A DNA stretch of 35,526 nt from a virus: IMG/VR virus record IMGVR_UViG_3300042406_000228, positions 1 to 35,526 of that record; one strand, 5' to 3'. Shown one piece after another: positions 1 to 6,275 of this stretch; positions within the stretch are counted from its first letter, which is position 1, and every line of letters begins with the position of its first letter. Under the pieces are notes generated by a model. That model saw only the letters and a program-made list of their open reading frames with translations, made no database searches and had not been told where the DNA came from. A program made the translations under genes and the position numbers.

Positions 1-8
1 AAATAAAA

Positions 9-473
9 ATGCAACTAAGTAAAAATCTAGCATTGTCAGAAGTAACTAGAAGTGAAACTGCAAAAAGAAGAGGTATCTCTAATATGCCTACACCTGAGCA
101 CATTGAGAACTTTAAATTATTGGCTGAGAAAGTATTTCAACCAATCCGTGACCATTTTGGTGTTCCTATCCGTATTAGTTCAGGATACCGCAGCAAAGAG
201 TTAAATACAGCTATTGGTGGCTCATTATCTTCACAGCATTGTCAAGGTGAAGCTATTGATATTGACATGGATGGCACAACAGTAACTAATGCTGAAATCT
301 TTAACTACATTAAAGACAATCTAAACTTTGATCAACTTATCTGGGAATTTGGTACAGATACTAATCCTGATTGGGTACATGTATCTTATGATTCAGCTGG
401 TAAGCAACGTAAGCAAATCCTAAAAGCTAAAAGAGCAGCTGGTGGAAAAACTACGTATGTTCCATATAAATAA
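9..473 (+). CDS. M15-family peptidoglycan peptidase (probable endolysin)
   Basis: A 154-residue zinc peptidase of the M15 (D,D-/L,D-carboxypeptidase, DUF882-like) type. The core signature is visible: SGYRSKELN at residues 58-66, SSQHCQGEAIDID at 74-86 and WVHVSY at 122-127. By analogy with the family the zinc ligands are His77, Asp84 and His124, with Glu113 in the IWEF segment as the likely catalytic acid. It would cut peptide cross-links in the host cell wall. There is no signal peptide or membrane segment, so release would need a holin or another route; no holin is recognisable next to it. A TAA three bases upstream (4-6) suggests a preceding gene ends just outside the window. The length is normal for a single-domain phage M15 endolysin. 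Family call is confident; the lysis role is inferred. Confidence 0.88.
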   Translation: MQLSKNLALSEVTRSETAKRRGISNMPTPEHIENFKLLAEKVFQPIRDHFGVPIRISSGYRSKELNTAIGGSLSSQHCQGEAIDIDMDGTTVTNAEIFNYIKDNLNFDQLIWEFGTDTNPDWVHVSYDSAGKQRKQILKAKRAAGGKTTYVPYK

Positions 474-479
474 GTACGT

Positions 480-638
480 ATGAAGTTCAGAAATGGTTGG
501 AATACTTATTCTAAACAATGGGATAAGTTAGCTATTAAAGTAAGGTTCTCATTCATTGACATCTTATCTATTGAGATAGATGTGTCTAGAGACTTTTATC
601 TTTTAACTATCTTAAACTTTACTATTAAAAATAGATAA
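480..638 (+). CDS. Small hypothetical protein (52 aa)
   Basis: An open frame of 52 codons fills the gap between the M15 gene and the next gene: it starts six bases after the upstream TAA and stops one base before the downstream ATG. This tight tiling is typical of real genes in this window. The product starts MKFRNGWNTYSKQWDKLAIK and continues with alternating hydrophobic and polar residues rich in Ile, Phe and Leu, suggesting beta strands or a short amphipathic segment rather than a clear membrane helix. It is not recognised. The packing is the main evidence; a chance frame cannot be excluded. Confidence 0.5.
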   Translation: MKFRNGWNTYSKQWDKLAIKVRFSFIDILSIEIDVSRDFYLLTILNFTIKNR

Positions 639-639
639 A

Positions 640-921
640 ATGAAAAATTCAAAAGGACTTAAAGGAACAACAGATGCACTAGCATATTGTAAGTCAATGT
701 ATGCAAAAGGTGGATCAGCTGGTAAAAATCAAATGATCCGTTCTATGAAAAGTTATGAGATGGGAGGTACAACTCAATCAGCTGATTTAGGTGATGATCT
801 TAAAAGAGGATGGAGAAAAGTTAAAAGAGCTGTTAGAAATACAGTTAATAGTATGAAAAATCCAAGTCATACTCCAACATTTAAGAAATCTAAATGTGGT
901 GGCGCAGGCTGCTGGAACTAA
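640..921 (+). CDS. Small basic x-GG protein (93 aa), possible virion component
   Basis: A 93-residue basic protein, not recognised as a whole. It carries AKGGSAGK (residues 23-30), YEMGGTT (39-45) and a C-terminal KCGGAGCWN. The same [K/M/D/E/N]-G-G pattern is repeated in the small proteins downstream of the capsid gene, in the 1273-residue hydrolase fusion and in the last partial gene, so it probably belongs to the same functional group. The middle (about 52-75) is a Lys/Arg-rich amphipathic stretch that could bind DNA or other virion proteins. It is the last gene before a strong terminator at 941-970, closing a transcription unit with the M15 endolysin. Function unknown. Confidence 0.7.
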   Translation: MKNSKGLKGTTDALAYCKSMYAKGGSAGKNQMIRSMKSYEMGGTTQSADLGDDLKRGWRKVKRAVRNTVNSMKNPSHTPTFKKSKCGGAGCWN

Positions 922-940
922 TTTTAACTAACATATAGAG

Positions 941-970
941 ATCCAGGTACTTATAGTATCTGGATTTTTT
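941..970 (+). terminator. Intrinsic terminator
   Basis: A 10-bp stem (941-950 pairing with 956-965, one G-T pair) with loop TTATA runs directly into a T tract (965-970). It lies 20 bases after the stop of the gene ending at 921 and just before a candidate promoter. Confidence 0.8.
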
Positions 971-993
971 ATTTAAACAATATACATTTAAAC

Positions 994-1007
994 TTATTTT
1001 GTATATT
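994..1007 (+). promoter_or_regulatory. Candidate promoter motif TTATTTTGTATATT
   Basis: The 14-mer TTATTTTGTATATT lies between a terminator and the first gene of the packaging block, 28 bases before the ATG at 1035. It recurs exactly at 9075-9088 and as variants at 16851, 21291, 23311 and 35031. Bases 1002-1009 (TATATTTG) also fit the TAnnTTTG -7 box of Bacteroidota promoters; no clear -33 TTTG is seen. Confidence 0.5.
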
Positions 1008-1034
1008 TGTTGTAAACCAAATAAATTAAATATC

Positions 1035-1322
1035 ATGGAAAACCAACAAGAAAGAGAATTTACAGCTGAAGAACTAGCTGCTCAAAAAGAACAAATGCTT
1101 CAATTCTATACTGAGTCTATTCCATACTTAGAAGCTCAACTTAAGTATGAAGAATATCTTATGAAGATTGATGAAGCAAGGTACAAGAGAAATACTATTC
1201 AGATGCAGTGGGCAATGATGATGCAAGCTCAACAAGAACAAGAATCAGAAGGATCTGATTCTGATATTGACAATGAACCTAATATTCCTGAACAAGGTAA
1301 AAGGAAGCTTAGAAAAGGATAG
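1035..1322 (+). CDS. Coiled-coil hypothetical protein (95 aa)
   Basis: Start chosen at ATG 1035 (MENQQEREFT): an in-frame TTG at 999 would begin inside the candidate promoter motif and add an unlikely Cys-rich leader. The product is an acidic-to-mixed, almost wholly helical protein with heptad-like spacing from about residue 10 to 65, a Gln/Met-rich stretch (QMQWAMMMQAQQEQ) and a charged tail ending GKRKLRKG. It is the first gene of the unit leading to the terminase and portal, 2 bases before the winged-helix gene. It could be a small DNA-packaging or scaffolding accessory, but no family was recognised. It ends in TAG. Confidence 0.65.
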   Translation: MENQQEREFTAEELAAQKEQMLQFYTESIPYLEAQLKYEEYLMKIDEARYKRNTIQMQWAMMMQAQQEQESEGSDSDIDNEPNIPEQGKRKLRKG

Positions 1323-1324
1323 TC

Positions 1325-1702
1325 ATGGCTTTAGTAAATCAAGTACAGAAACGTGTAAAAATGCCTAAATGGGATATAGTAAAGTTCCAGATATTAGTGC
1401 ATTGTTACATTAATAGAATTACCATGAGTGATTCTGATTTAAACTGTCTTACTTTACTAAGTCTTAATGAACCAATTGAACTTACTGAATTTTGTTATGA
1501 AGCCTCTTCAGAAGAGGAATGGATTTTTAAATCACCACAGACTGTTAGAAACTGTATTAATAAAGCAGAAAAAAATGGTATTGTAGTTAAAAACCCAGAT
1601 AATAAAAAGATAATATCTATTAATCCAAGTTTAAAAATTCAAACTGAAGGTACAGTATTACTTGATTATAAATTCTTAGGGAATGAATCCACGGAAGTCT
1701 AG
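1325..1702 (+). CDS. Winged-helix DNA-binding protein
   Basis: A 125-residue protein with a helix-turn-helix-like region at about residues 70-90 (SPQTVRNCINKAEKNGIVVK) followed by a two-strand wing (NKKIISINPSLKIQ), as in winged-helix proteins of replication initiators and some phage regulators. The N-terminal half is helical. It overlaps the HU-like gene by 20 bases, so the two are probably translated together. Its place at the head of the terminase operon makes it a positional candidate for small-terminase-type DNA recognition or for a late regulator; neither is shown by sequence. It ends in TAG. Confidence 0.6.
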   Translation: MALVNQVQKRVKMPKWDIVKFQILVHCYINRITMSDSDLNCLTLLSLNEPIELTEFCYEASSEEEWIFKSPQTVRNCINKAEKNGIVVKNPDNKKIISINPSLKIQTEGTVLLDYKFLGNESTEV

Positions 1703-2063
1703 TAAATTATATAAAACAGTTTCAGAAGATTTAAATATAAGTGAAACACTTGTAGAGAATATAATAGAACATTATTATAAAGAGGTTAGAACTTGCATGT
1801 CAGAATTAAACCATGCTAGATTGAATGTAACTGGACTAGGACATTTTTTTGCAAAACCTCAAAAAGTAAAAAAAGATATTGTAAGTATCACTGCTATTCT
1901 TAAGACACATGATGTATCTACATTCAAAGCATATTTTAGTAAGAAAAACTATGAAGAGACTTTAGATAAACTAATCATTTTAGATAAAGAATTGACAGAA
2001 CAAAAACAACTAAGAGTAAAATATAAAGATGAAAGCAGCACTAAAAGCAATCTGGGAGAATAG
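1683..2063 (+). CDS. HU/IHF-like DNA-binding protein
   Basis: A 126-residue protein whose first about 65 residues follow the HU/IHF plan: two N-terminal helices (LYKTVSEDLNISETLVENII) and then LNVTGLGHFFAKPQKV (about 46-61), matching the HU V-x-L-x-G-F-G-T-F strand signature. The RNP-containing DNA-clamping arm of true HU is not visible; the strand runs instead into a second helical region rich in Lys and Glu. HU/IHF-type subunits near the packaging genes are known in crAss-like phages. Probable role: bending or compacting DNA, or architectural help in packaging or transcription. It starts inside the winged-helix gene and itself overlaps the next gene by 35 bases, suggesting coupled translation. 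Confidence 0.72.
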   Translation: MNPRKSSKLYKTVSEDLNISETLVENIIEHYYKEVRTCMSELNHARLNVTGLGHFFAKPQKVKKDIVSITAILKTHDVSTFKAYFSKKNYEETLDKLIILDKELTEQKQLRVKYKDESSTKSNLGE

Positions 2064-2337
2064 AAAAGGAATTCTAGAAGGTGTAAAAAACTCAATTATT
2101 AGAGATGAGTTAGTAGAAGACATTGCAAGAATGAGATATGATATTTGTGATGAATGTGAACATATAGATGTCAAAGGAAAAAAATGTGCTGTAAAAGGTA
2201 CTCAACCTTGTTGTGCTGAATGTGGATGTTCCCTTCAATTTAAAACAAGATCTCTTTCATCAGAATGTCCTCTTGGTAAATGGCAAGCAATTGCTACAGA
2301 AGAAGAAGAAGATAAATTAGACAACCTTAAAGATTAA
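2029..2337 (+). CDS. Cys-rich zinc-binding protein (102 aa)
   Basis: After an N-terminal helix (about 1-35) comes a cysteine cluster: CDECEHID (about 40-47), KKCAVKGTQPCCAECGCSL (about 51-69) and a final CPLGKW. Two C-x2-C pairs plus extra Cys suggest one or two structural zinc sites (zinc ribbon or treble-clef like). The acidic tail ends EEEEDKLDNLKD. The pattern recalls a conserved small protein of Bacteroidota phages, function unknown. It lies between the HU-like gene and the nuclease in the packaging unit, with a 35-base overlap at its start. Zinc binding is inferred from spacing. Confidence 0.68.
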   Translation: MKAALKAIWENRKGILEGVKNSIIRDELVEDIARMRYDICDECEHIDVKGKKCAVKGTQPCCAECGCSLQFKTRSLSSECPLGKWQAIATEEEEDKLDNLKD

Positions 2338-2341
2338 TGTT

Positions 2342-2704
2342 ATGTCTTTTAAATTAAACGTAGGTAGTATTTCTAGTTCCAATAATCTTAATATTGTTAC
2401 TAATCCAAGTTCTAAAATAATTGTTGGTGAATCAAAGATTATTTTTAGTGATCCTAATGATACTTTATCTTCTCATTCTGTTTGGGATACTATAACTTCT
2501 AAAGGTATTAGTTTAAAGGATACTCTTGATGCGTTAAGTAATGAAATAAATATGCTTAGAACAGAAAATAAATTAATGAAGTTAAATCTACTTGCTATTG
2601 AGGGTAAGTTTGATAAAGATGAAATTAATAATATCCGCCAAATGCTTTTATCTGAAGATGAAGCATCTAGAACATTAGCTAATTCAATTATAGAAAATGC
2701 ATAA
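2342..2704 (+). CDS. Hypothetical protein with coiled-coil C-half (120 aa)
   Basis: Unrecognised. The first about 45 residues are Ser/Asn/Ile-rich and probably beta or disordered; residues about 55-90 (LKDTLDALSNEINMLRTENK) have leucine heptads typical of an oligomerising coiled coil; the rest is helical and acidic. Serine is mostly coded by AGT/TCT as in its neighbours. It is tightly packed (4 bases after the zinc protein, 2 before the nuclease). It could be a small structural or packaging protein, but nothing in the sequence decides this. Confidence 0.6.
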   Translation: MSFKLNVGSISSSNNLNIVTNPSSKIIVGESKIIFSDPNDTLSSHSVWDTITSKGISLKDTLDALSNEINMLRTENKLMKLNLLAIEGKFDKDEINNIRQMLLSEDEASRTLANSIIENA

Positions 2705-2706
2705 CT

Positions 2707-3543
2707 ATGAGCATAGTATTTAATGCAGATGATCACAGCTACAAGAGTGTAGATCCCAATGATGAAATCAAGTGGGTTAGTGTGACTACTCTACTGTCTA
2801 GTCTTAAGAAACCTTTTGATGCTAAGAAGGTAGCTGAGAGAGTAAGTAAGAATAAGAAGTCTAAATGGTATGGCGTAGATCCTAAAACAATTATTCAGAT
2901 TTGGGATAATGAAGCTAACAGAGCTACAACACTAGGTACATTCTATCATAACCAAAGAGAATCTGATTTATGCTCACTTGCATCTATTGAAAGAGAAGGT
3001 GTAACTGTTCCTATTTTTAAACCCTATGAACAACCAAATGGTTTAAAGATTGCACCTATGCAAAAGCTTGATCCAGGCGTGTACCCAGAACATATGGTCT
3101 ATCTTAAGTCAGCAGGCTTATGTGGCCAATCAGATTTAGTTGAAGTAGTCAATGGTAGAGTAAATATCATTGACTACAAAACTAATAAGGAGATTAAAAC
3201 AGAATCATTCAAGAACTGGGAAGGAATGTCTGAAAAGATGTTACCACCAGTAGAACATTTGGATGATTGCAACTTTAATCACTATGCTTTACAGTTAAGT
3301 ATCTACATGTATATTATCTTAAAGCATAATCCTAAACTTCAACCAGGAAAAATATTTATTCATCACATTACATTTGAAACAGAAGGTGAAGATCAATATG
3401 GATATCCTATTGCTAAACTGGATGGAAATGGAGAACCAAAGGTATTAGAAGTAATACCAATGCCGGTACCTTATCTTTATGATGAGGTTATCTCAGTTAT
3501 CAATTACCTTAAGGAGAATCCTTATATTATTAAAAAGAAGTAA
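2707..3543 (+). CDS. PD-(D/E)XK nuclease (RecB/Cas4-like exonuclease fold)
   Basis: A 278-residue nuclease with the full PD-(D/E)XK set visible: Glu128 in YPEHMVY, Asp143 in CGQSDLVEV, Asp156 and Lys158 in IIDYKTNKEI, and the trailing QLSIY motif (196-200) seen in RecB/AddB/Cas4-type enzymes. The N-terminal part (SVTTLLSSLKKPFDAKKVA) is also typical of the phage members. No four-cysteine iron-sulphur cluster is seen, so it is not a classical Cas4. Nucleases of this type sit near the terminase in crAss-like and related phages and are thought to act in DNA end processing or recombination. Catalytic competence is likely; the substrate is not known. Confidence 0.85.
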   Translation: MSIVFNADDHSYKSVDPNDEIKWVSVTTLLSSLKKPFDAKKVAERVSKNKKSKWYGVDPKTIIQIWDNEANRATTLGTFYHNQRESDLCSLASIEREGVTVPIFKPYEQPNGLKIAPMQKLDPGVYPEHMVYLKSAGLCGQSDLVEVVNGRVNIIDYKTNKEIKTESFKNWEGMSEKMLPPVEHLDDCNFNHYALQLSIYMYIILKHNPKLQPGKIFIHHITFETEGEDQYGYPIAKLDGNGEPKVLEVIPMPVPYLYDEVISVINYLKENPYIIKKK

Positions 3544-3544
3544 T

Positions 3545-4060
3545 ATGATTGTAAGACTATTTGATGTTCAAAATGGTAAAGTAATTCCTACAGAACATTG
3601 CTATACATTAAAAGCACTTAAAGACATTATGGATAATTATCCAGATGATTATCTTAAAATATACCTCTACCTATTTTATATGACATGTCCTAATCCAGAC
3701 ATGAATCCTTTCTTTCATACTCCAGAGATAGATAAAGAACACATTATTCTAAAAGAAATACAAGCAGAGTTCTCAACAGAAGATGATGATATACATACTG
3801 CTTTATTATTTTGCCAAAGAATGTATGAAACACCAACATCTAGAGCATATAAAGGAATGGCATCTATGTTAGATAGATTAGCTAGATACATGGAAACAAC
3901 TACTATTACTGCTGGTAGAGATGGAAATATTAATTCACTAGTAGCTGCAGCCAAAAACTTTGATCAGATTAGAGCATCATTTAAAGGAGTATACAAAGAT
4001 CTTCAAGATGAACAATCAAGTAAAGTAAGAGGTGGACAAGGATTAGCTTATGACAGTTAA
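3545..4060 (+). CDS. Conserved pre-terminase protein (171 aa)
   Basis: Start chosen at ATG 3545 (MIVRLFDVQNGKVIPTEHCY): the in-frame ATG at 3479 would overlap the nuclease by 65 bases and add a spurious basic leader. The product is mostly helical, with a long C-terminal helical region containing DRLARYMETTTITAGRDGN and ending in a charged RGGQGLAYDS tail. It sits directly upstream of the large terminase (2 bases), the usual place of a small terminase. It has no recognisable helix-turn-helix. It resembles a conserved protein found just before TerL in Bacteroidota phages. TerS is a positional guess only. Confidence 0.62.
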   Translation: MIVRLFDVQNGKVIPTEHCYTLKALKDIMDNYPDDYLKIYLYLFYMTCPNPDMNPFFHTPEIDKEHIILKEIQAEFSTEDDDIHTALLFCQRMYETPTSRAYKGMASMLDRLARYMETTTITAGRDGNINSLVAAAKNFDQIRASFKGVYKDLQDEQSSKVRGGQGLAYDS

Positions 4061-4062
4061 TT

Positions 4063-6270
4063 ATGAGTGAGATTTATCAAGACATACCAACCTATGACAA
4101 TGGAACATGGACAACAACAAGCTTTGAATCCAGAGAGAACTTCAGCAACTTCATATTTGGAGTTTTCAAAGAACCCGGTAGTTACGGATTTAACAGTACA
4201 ACTAATCAGGTATTTATATCTGAGTCAAGAAAGTTTAGAGATACTGGAGTATATTGCACAGCCCCGTTCAAATCAAAAGACTTCATTGCCTATTGGGATG
4301 ATCAAAAAGCAAAATGCAGGAAGGGGATAATTGTAAAAGATGGTGATAACATATGGTTTCTTGCAAGGGAATACTATATGTGGTTAAACTTTTTGCCAAT
4401 CTTTGATAAGGAACAACAGAAGTTTGACTTTGCTAAAATTAGGGATGCACAGTATCATATGGCTCTATATGAGTTATTAGCTGAGTTAAACTATAAACAT
4501 GCTGCTATTCTAAAGAAACGTCAGATTGCATCTTCTTATTACCATATGGGTAAGTTTATAAATCAGCAGTGGTTTGAAGCTGGGGTCACACTTAAGATGG
4601 GAGCAAGTCTTAAAGATTATATCAATGAGAAAGGATCCTGGAAATTCTTACAGGAATATGCAGCATTCTTAAATGAGCATACCGCATGGTATAGACCTAT
4701 GTCTCCAGACAAGGTGATGATGTGGCAACAAAAGATTGAAGTAAGAAAAGGAGATAGAAAAACAGAAGTTGGTCTCAAAGGTACTATACAAGGTATGTCA
4801 TTTGAGAAAGATCCAACAAATGGTGTAGGGGGTCCAGTAAAATACTTCTTTCATGAGGAAGCAGGTATTGCACCTAAGATGGATCAGACATATGAGTACA
4901 TGCGCCCGGCCATGCGCTCAGGTATGGTAACTACAGGTATGTTTATTGCAGCAGGATCTGTGGGTGACTTGTCTCAGTGTAATCCTTTGAGAGATATGAT
5001 TCTTAATCCACTTTCTAAAGATATCTATGCAGTAGAAACTGATCTTATAGATAACAAAGGAACTGTAGGTTTGTCAGGTTTGTTTATTCCTGAACAATGG
5101 TCAATGCCACCATATATTGATGAGTTTGGTAATTCAAAAGTAGAAGAAGCTCTTATAGCTTTAGATGCTCAATTTGAGCAATGGAAAAAAGAACTTTCTC
5201 CGGAAGACTATCAATTAAGGATTTCTCAGCATCCAAGAAATATCCAAGAAGCCTTTGCACACAGATCTGTATCAATATTTCCAACTCACTTGGTTGCTGC
5301 TCAGAGCAGAAGAATTGAAGAGAAAGAATATGCTTATGAGTATTTAGATATTTATACTGATGAGACAGGAAAAGTTGCTGTAAAACCTACAGATAAACAA
5401 CCTATTAAAGAATTTCCAATAAGTAAAAAGACAGAAGATAAAACTGGTGTACTTGTTGTATGGGAAAGACCAATTAAAGATCCTACCTTTGGACAGTACT
5501 ATGCATCTATTGACCCCGTTTCTGAAGGTAAGACAACAACATCAGAATCTTTATGTTCTATCTATATCATGAAAGCTCCTGTAGAAGTTACTAAAGTAAC
5601 TGTAGGAGAAACAGAAACATACATAGAACCGGATAAAATTGTAGCTGCTTGGTGCGGTAGATTTGATGATATTAATAAAACTCACCAAAGGTTAGAACTA
5701 ATTATAGAATGGTATAATGCTTGGACAGTAATAGAGAATAACATTTCACTATTCATTCAGTATATGATATCAAGAAAAAAACAAAGATATCTAGTACCAA
5801 AAAGTCAGATATTATTTTTAAAAGACTTAGGTGCTAATGCTAATGTATTCCAGGAGTATGGTTGGAAAAATACCGGTACATTATTTAAGGCACACTTACT
5901 AAGTTATACTATTGAATACTGCAAAGAAGAATTAGATGTAGAAACTAAGACTGATGGTACTATTGTAAGAACTAAGTATGGTATAGAACGTATTCCAGAC
6001 CCAATGTTACTTAAAGAAATGCAAGAGTATGCTGATGGAGTCAACGTGGATAGACTTGTATCATTTGCAGCACTTGTGGCATTTATGAGAATCCAGCAAG
6101 CTAATAGAGGTTATTCTAAAAGAGTTATCATGGATGATGCTTCTAAAAACTTGCAAAAGTCAGATAATTTGTTTAAATTAAATAGAACCCCGTTCCGTCA
6201 TATGGGTGGATCAGGTAAAGTTATTAATGGTCAAGTTTTTAATAGGTCAGCCTTTAAGAACTTAAAATAA
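4063..6270 (+). CDS. terL: Terminase large subunit (DNA-packaging ATPase/nuclease)
   Basis: A 735-residue terminase motor that pumps DNA through the portal and cuts it. ATPase domain: a Walker A-like KKRQIASSY (151-159) that departs from GxxxxGK(S/T), Walker B-like YFFHEEA (261-267, Glu265/Glu266), and coupling motif IAAGSVGD (295-302). Nuclease domain (RNase H fold): Asp484 in ASIDP, Glu558 in VIENN and Asp663 in NVDRLVSF are the likely metal-binding acids. The deviant Walker A is common in phages of Bacteroidota. The C-terminal tail (HMGGSGKVINGQVFNRSAF) is basic and carries an MGG motif like many virion-associated proteins here. It is followed by the portal gene after 5 bases. Confidence 0.92.
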   Translation: MSEIYQDIPTYDNGTWTTTSFESRENFSNFIFGVFKEPGSYGFNSTTNQVFISESRKFRDTGVYCTAPFKSKDFIAYWDDQKAKCRKGIIVKDGDNIWFLAREYYMWLNFLPIFDKEQQKFDFAKIRDAQYHMALYELLAELNYKHAAILKKRQIASSYYHMGKFINQQWFEAGVTLKMGASLKDYINEKGSWKFLQEYAAFLNEHTAWYRPMSPDKVMMWQQKIEVRKGDRKTEVGLKGTIQGMSFEKDPTNGVGGPVKYFFHEEAGIAPKMDQTYEYMRPAMRSGMVTTGMFIAAGSVGDLSQCNPLRDMILNPLSKDIYAVETDLIDNKGTVGLSGLFIPEQWSMPPYIDEFGNSKVEEALIALDAQFEQWKKELSPEDYQLRISQHPRNIQEAFAHRSVSIFPTHLVAAQSRRIEEKEYAYEYLDIYTDETGKVAVKPTDKQPIKEFPISKKTEDKTGVLVVWERPIKDPTFGQYYASIDPVSEGKTTTSESLCSIYIMKAPVEVTKVTVGETETYIEPDKIVAAWCGRFDDINKTHQRLELIIEWYNAWTVIENNISLFIQYMISRKKQRYLVPKSQILFLKDLGANANVFQEYGWKNTGTLFKAHLLSYTIEYCKEELDVETKTDGTIVRTKYGIERIPDPMLLKEMQEYADGVNVDRLVSFAALVAFMRIQQANRGYSKRVIMDDASKNLQKSDNLFKLNRTPFRHMGGSGKVINGQVFNRSAFKNLK

Positions 6271-6275
6271 TAGAT

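Noticed and set aside
999-1034. TTG-initiated extension of the coiled-coil gene at 1035
   Set aside because: It would start inside the candidate promoter motif and add an odd Cys-containing leader; ATG 1035 is well placed.
1320-2063. Possible TAG stop reassignment, as in some crAss-like phages
   Set aside because: TAG ends three adjacent genes exactly where the next gene begins, reading past the first meets another stop within a few codons, and long genes contain no in-frame TAG or TGA.
3479-3544. Upstream ATG for the pre-terminase protein
   Set aside because: It overlaps the nuclease gene by 65 bases; ATG 3545 directly after the nuclease stop fits the packing and the sensible protein start.
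4067-4330. 87-codon frame inside the terminase gene
   Set aside because: It lies in a shifted frame within the conserved start of TerL and has no independent signal.
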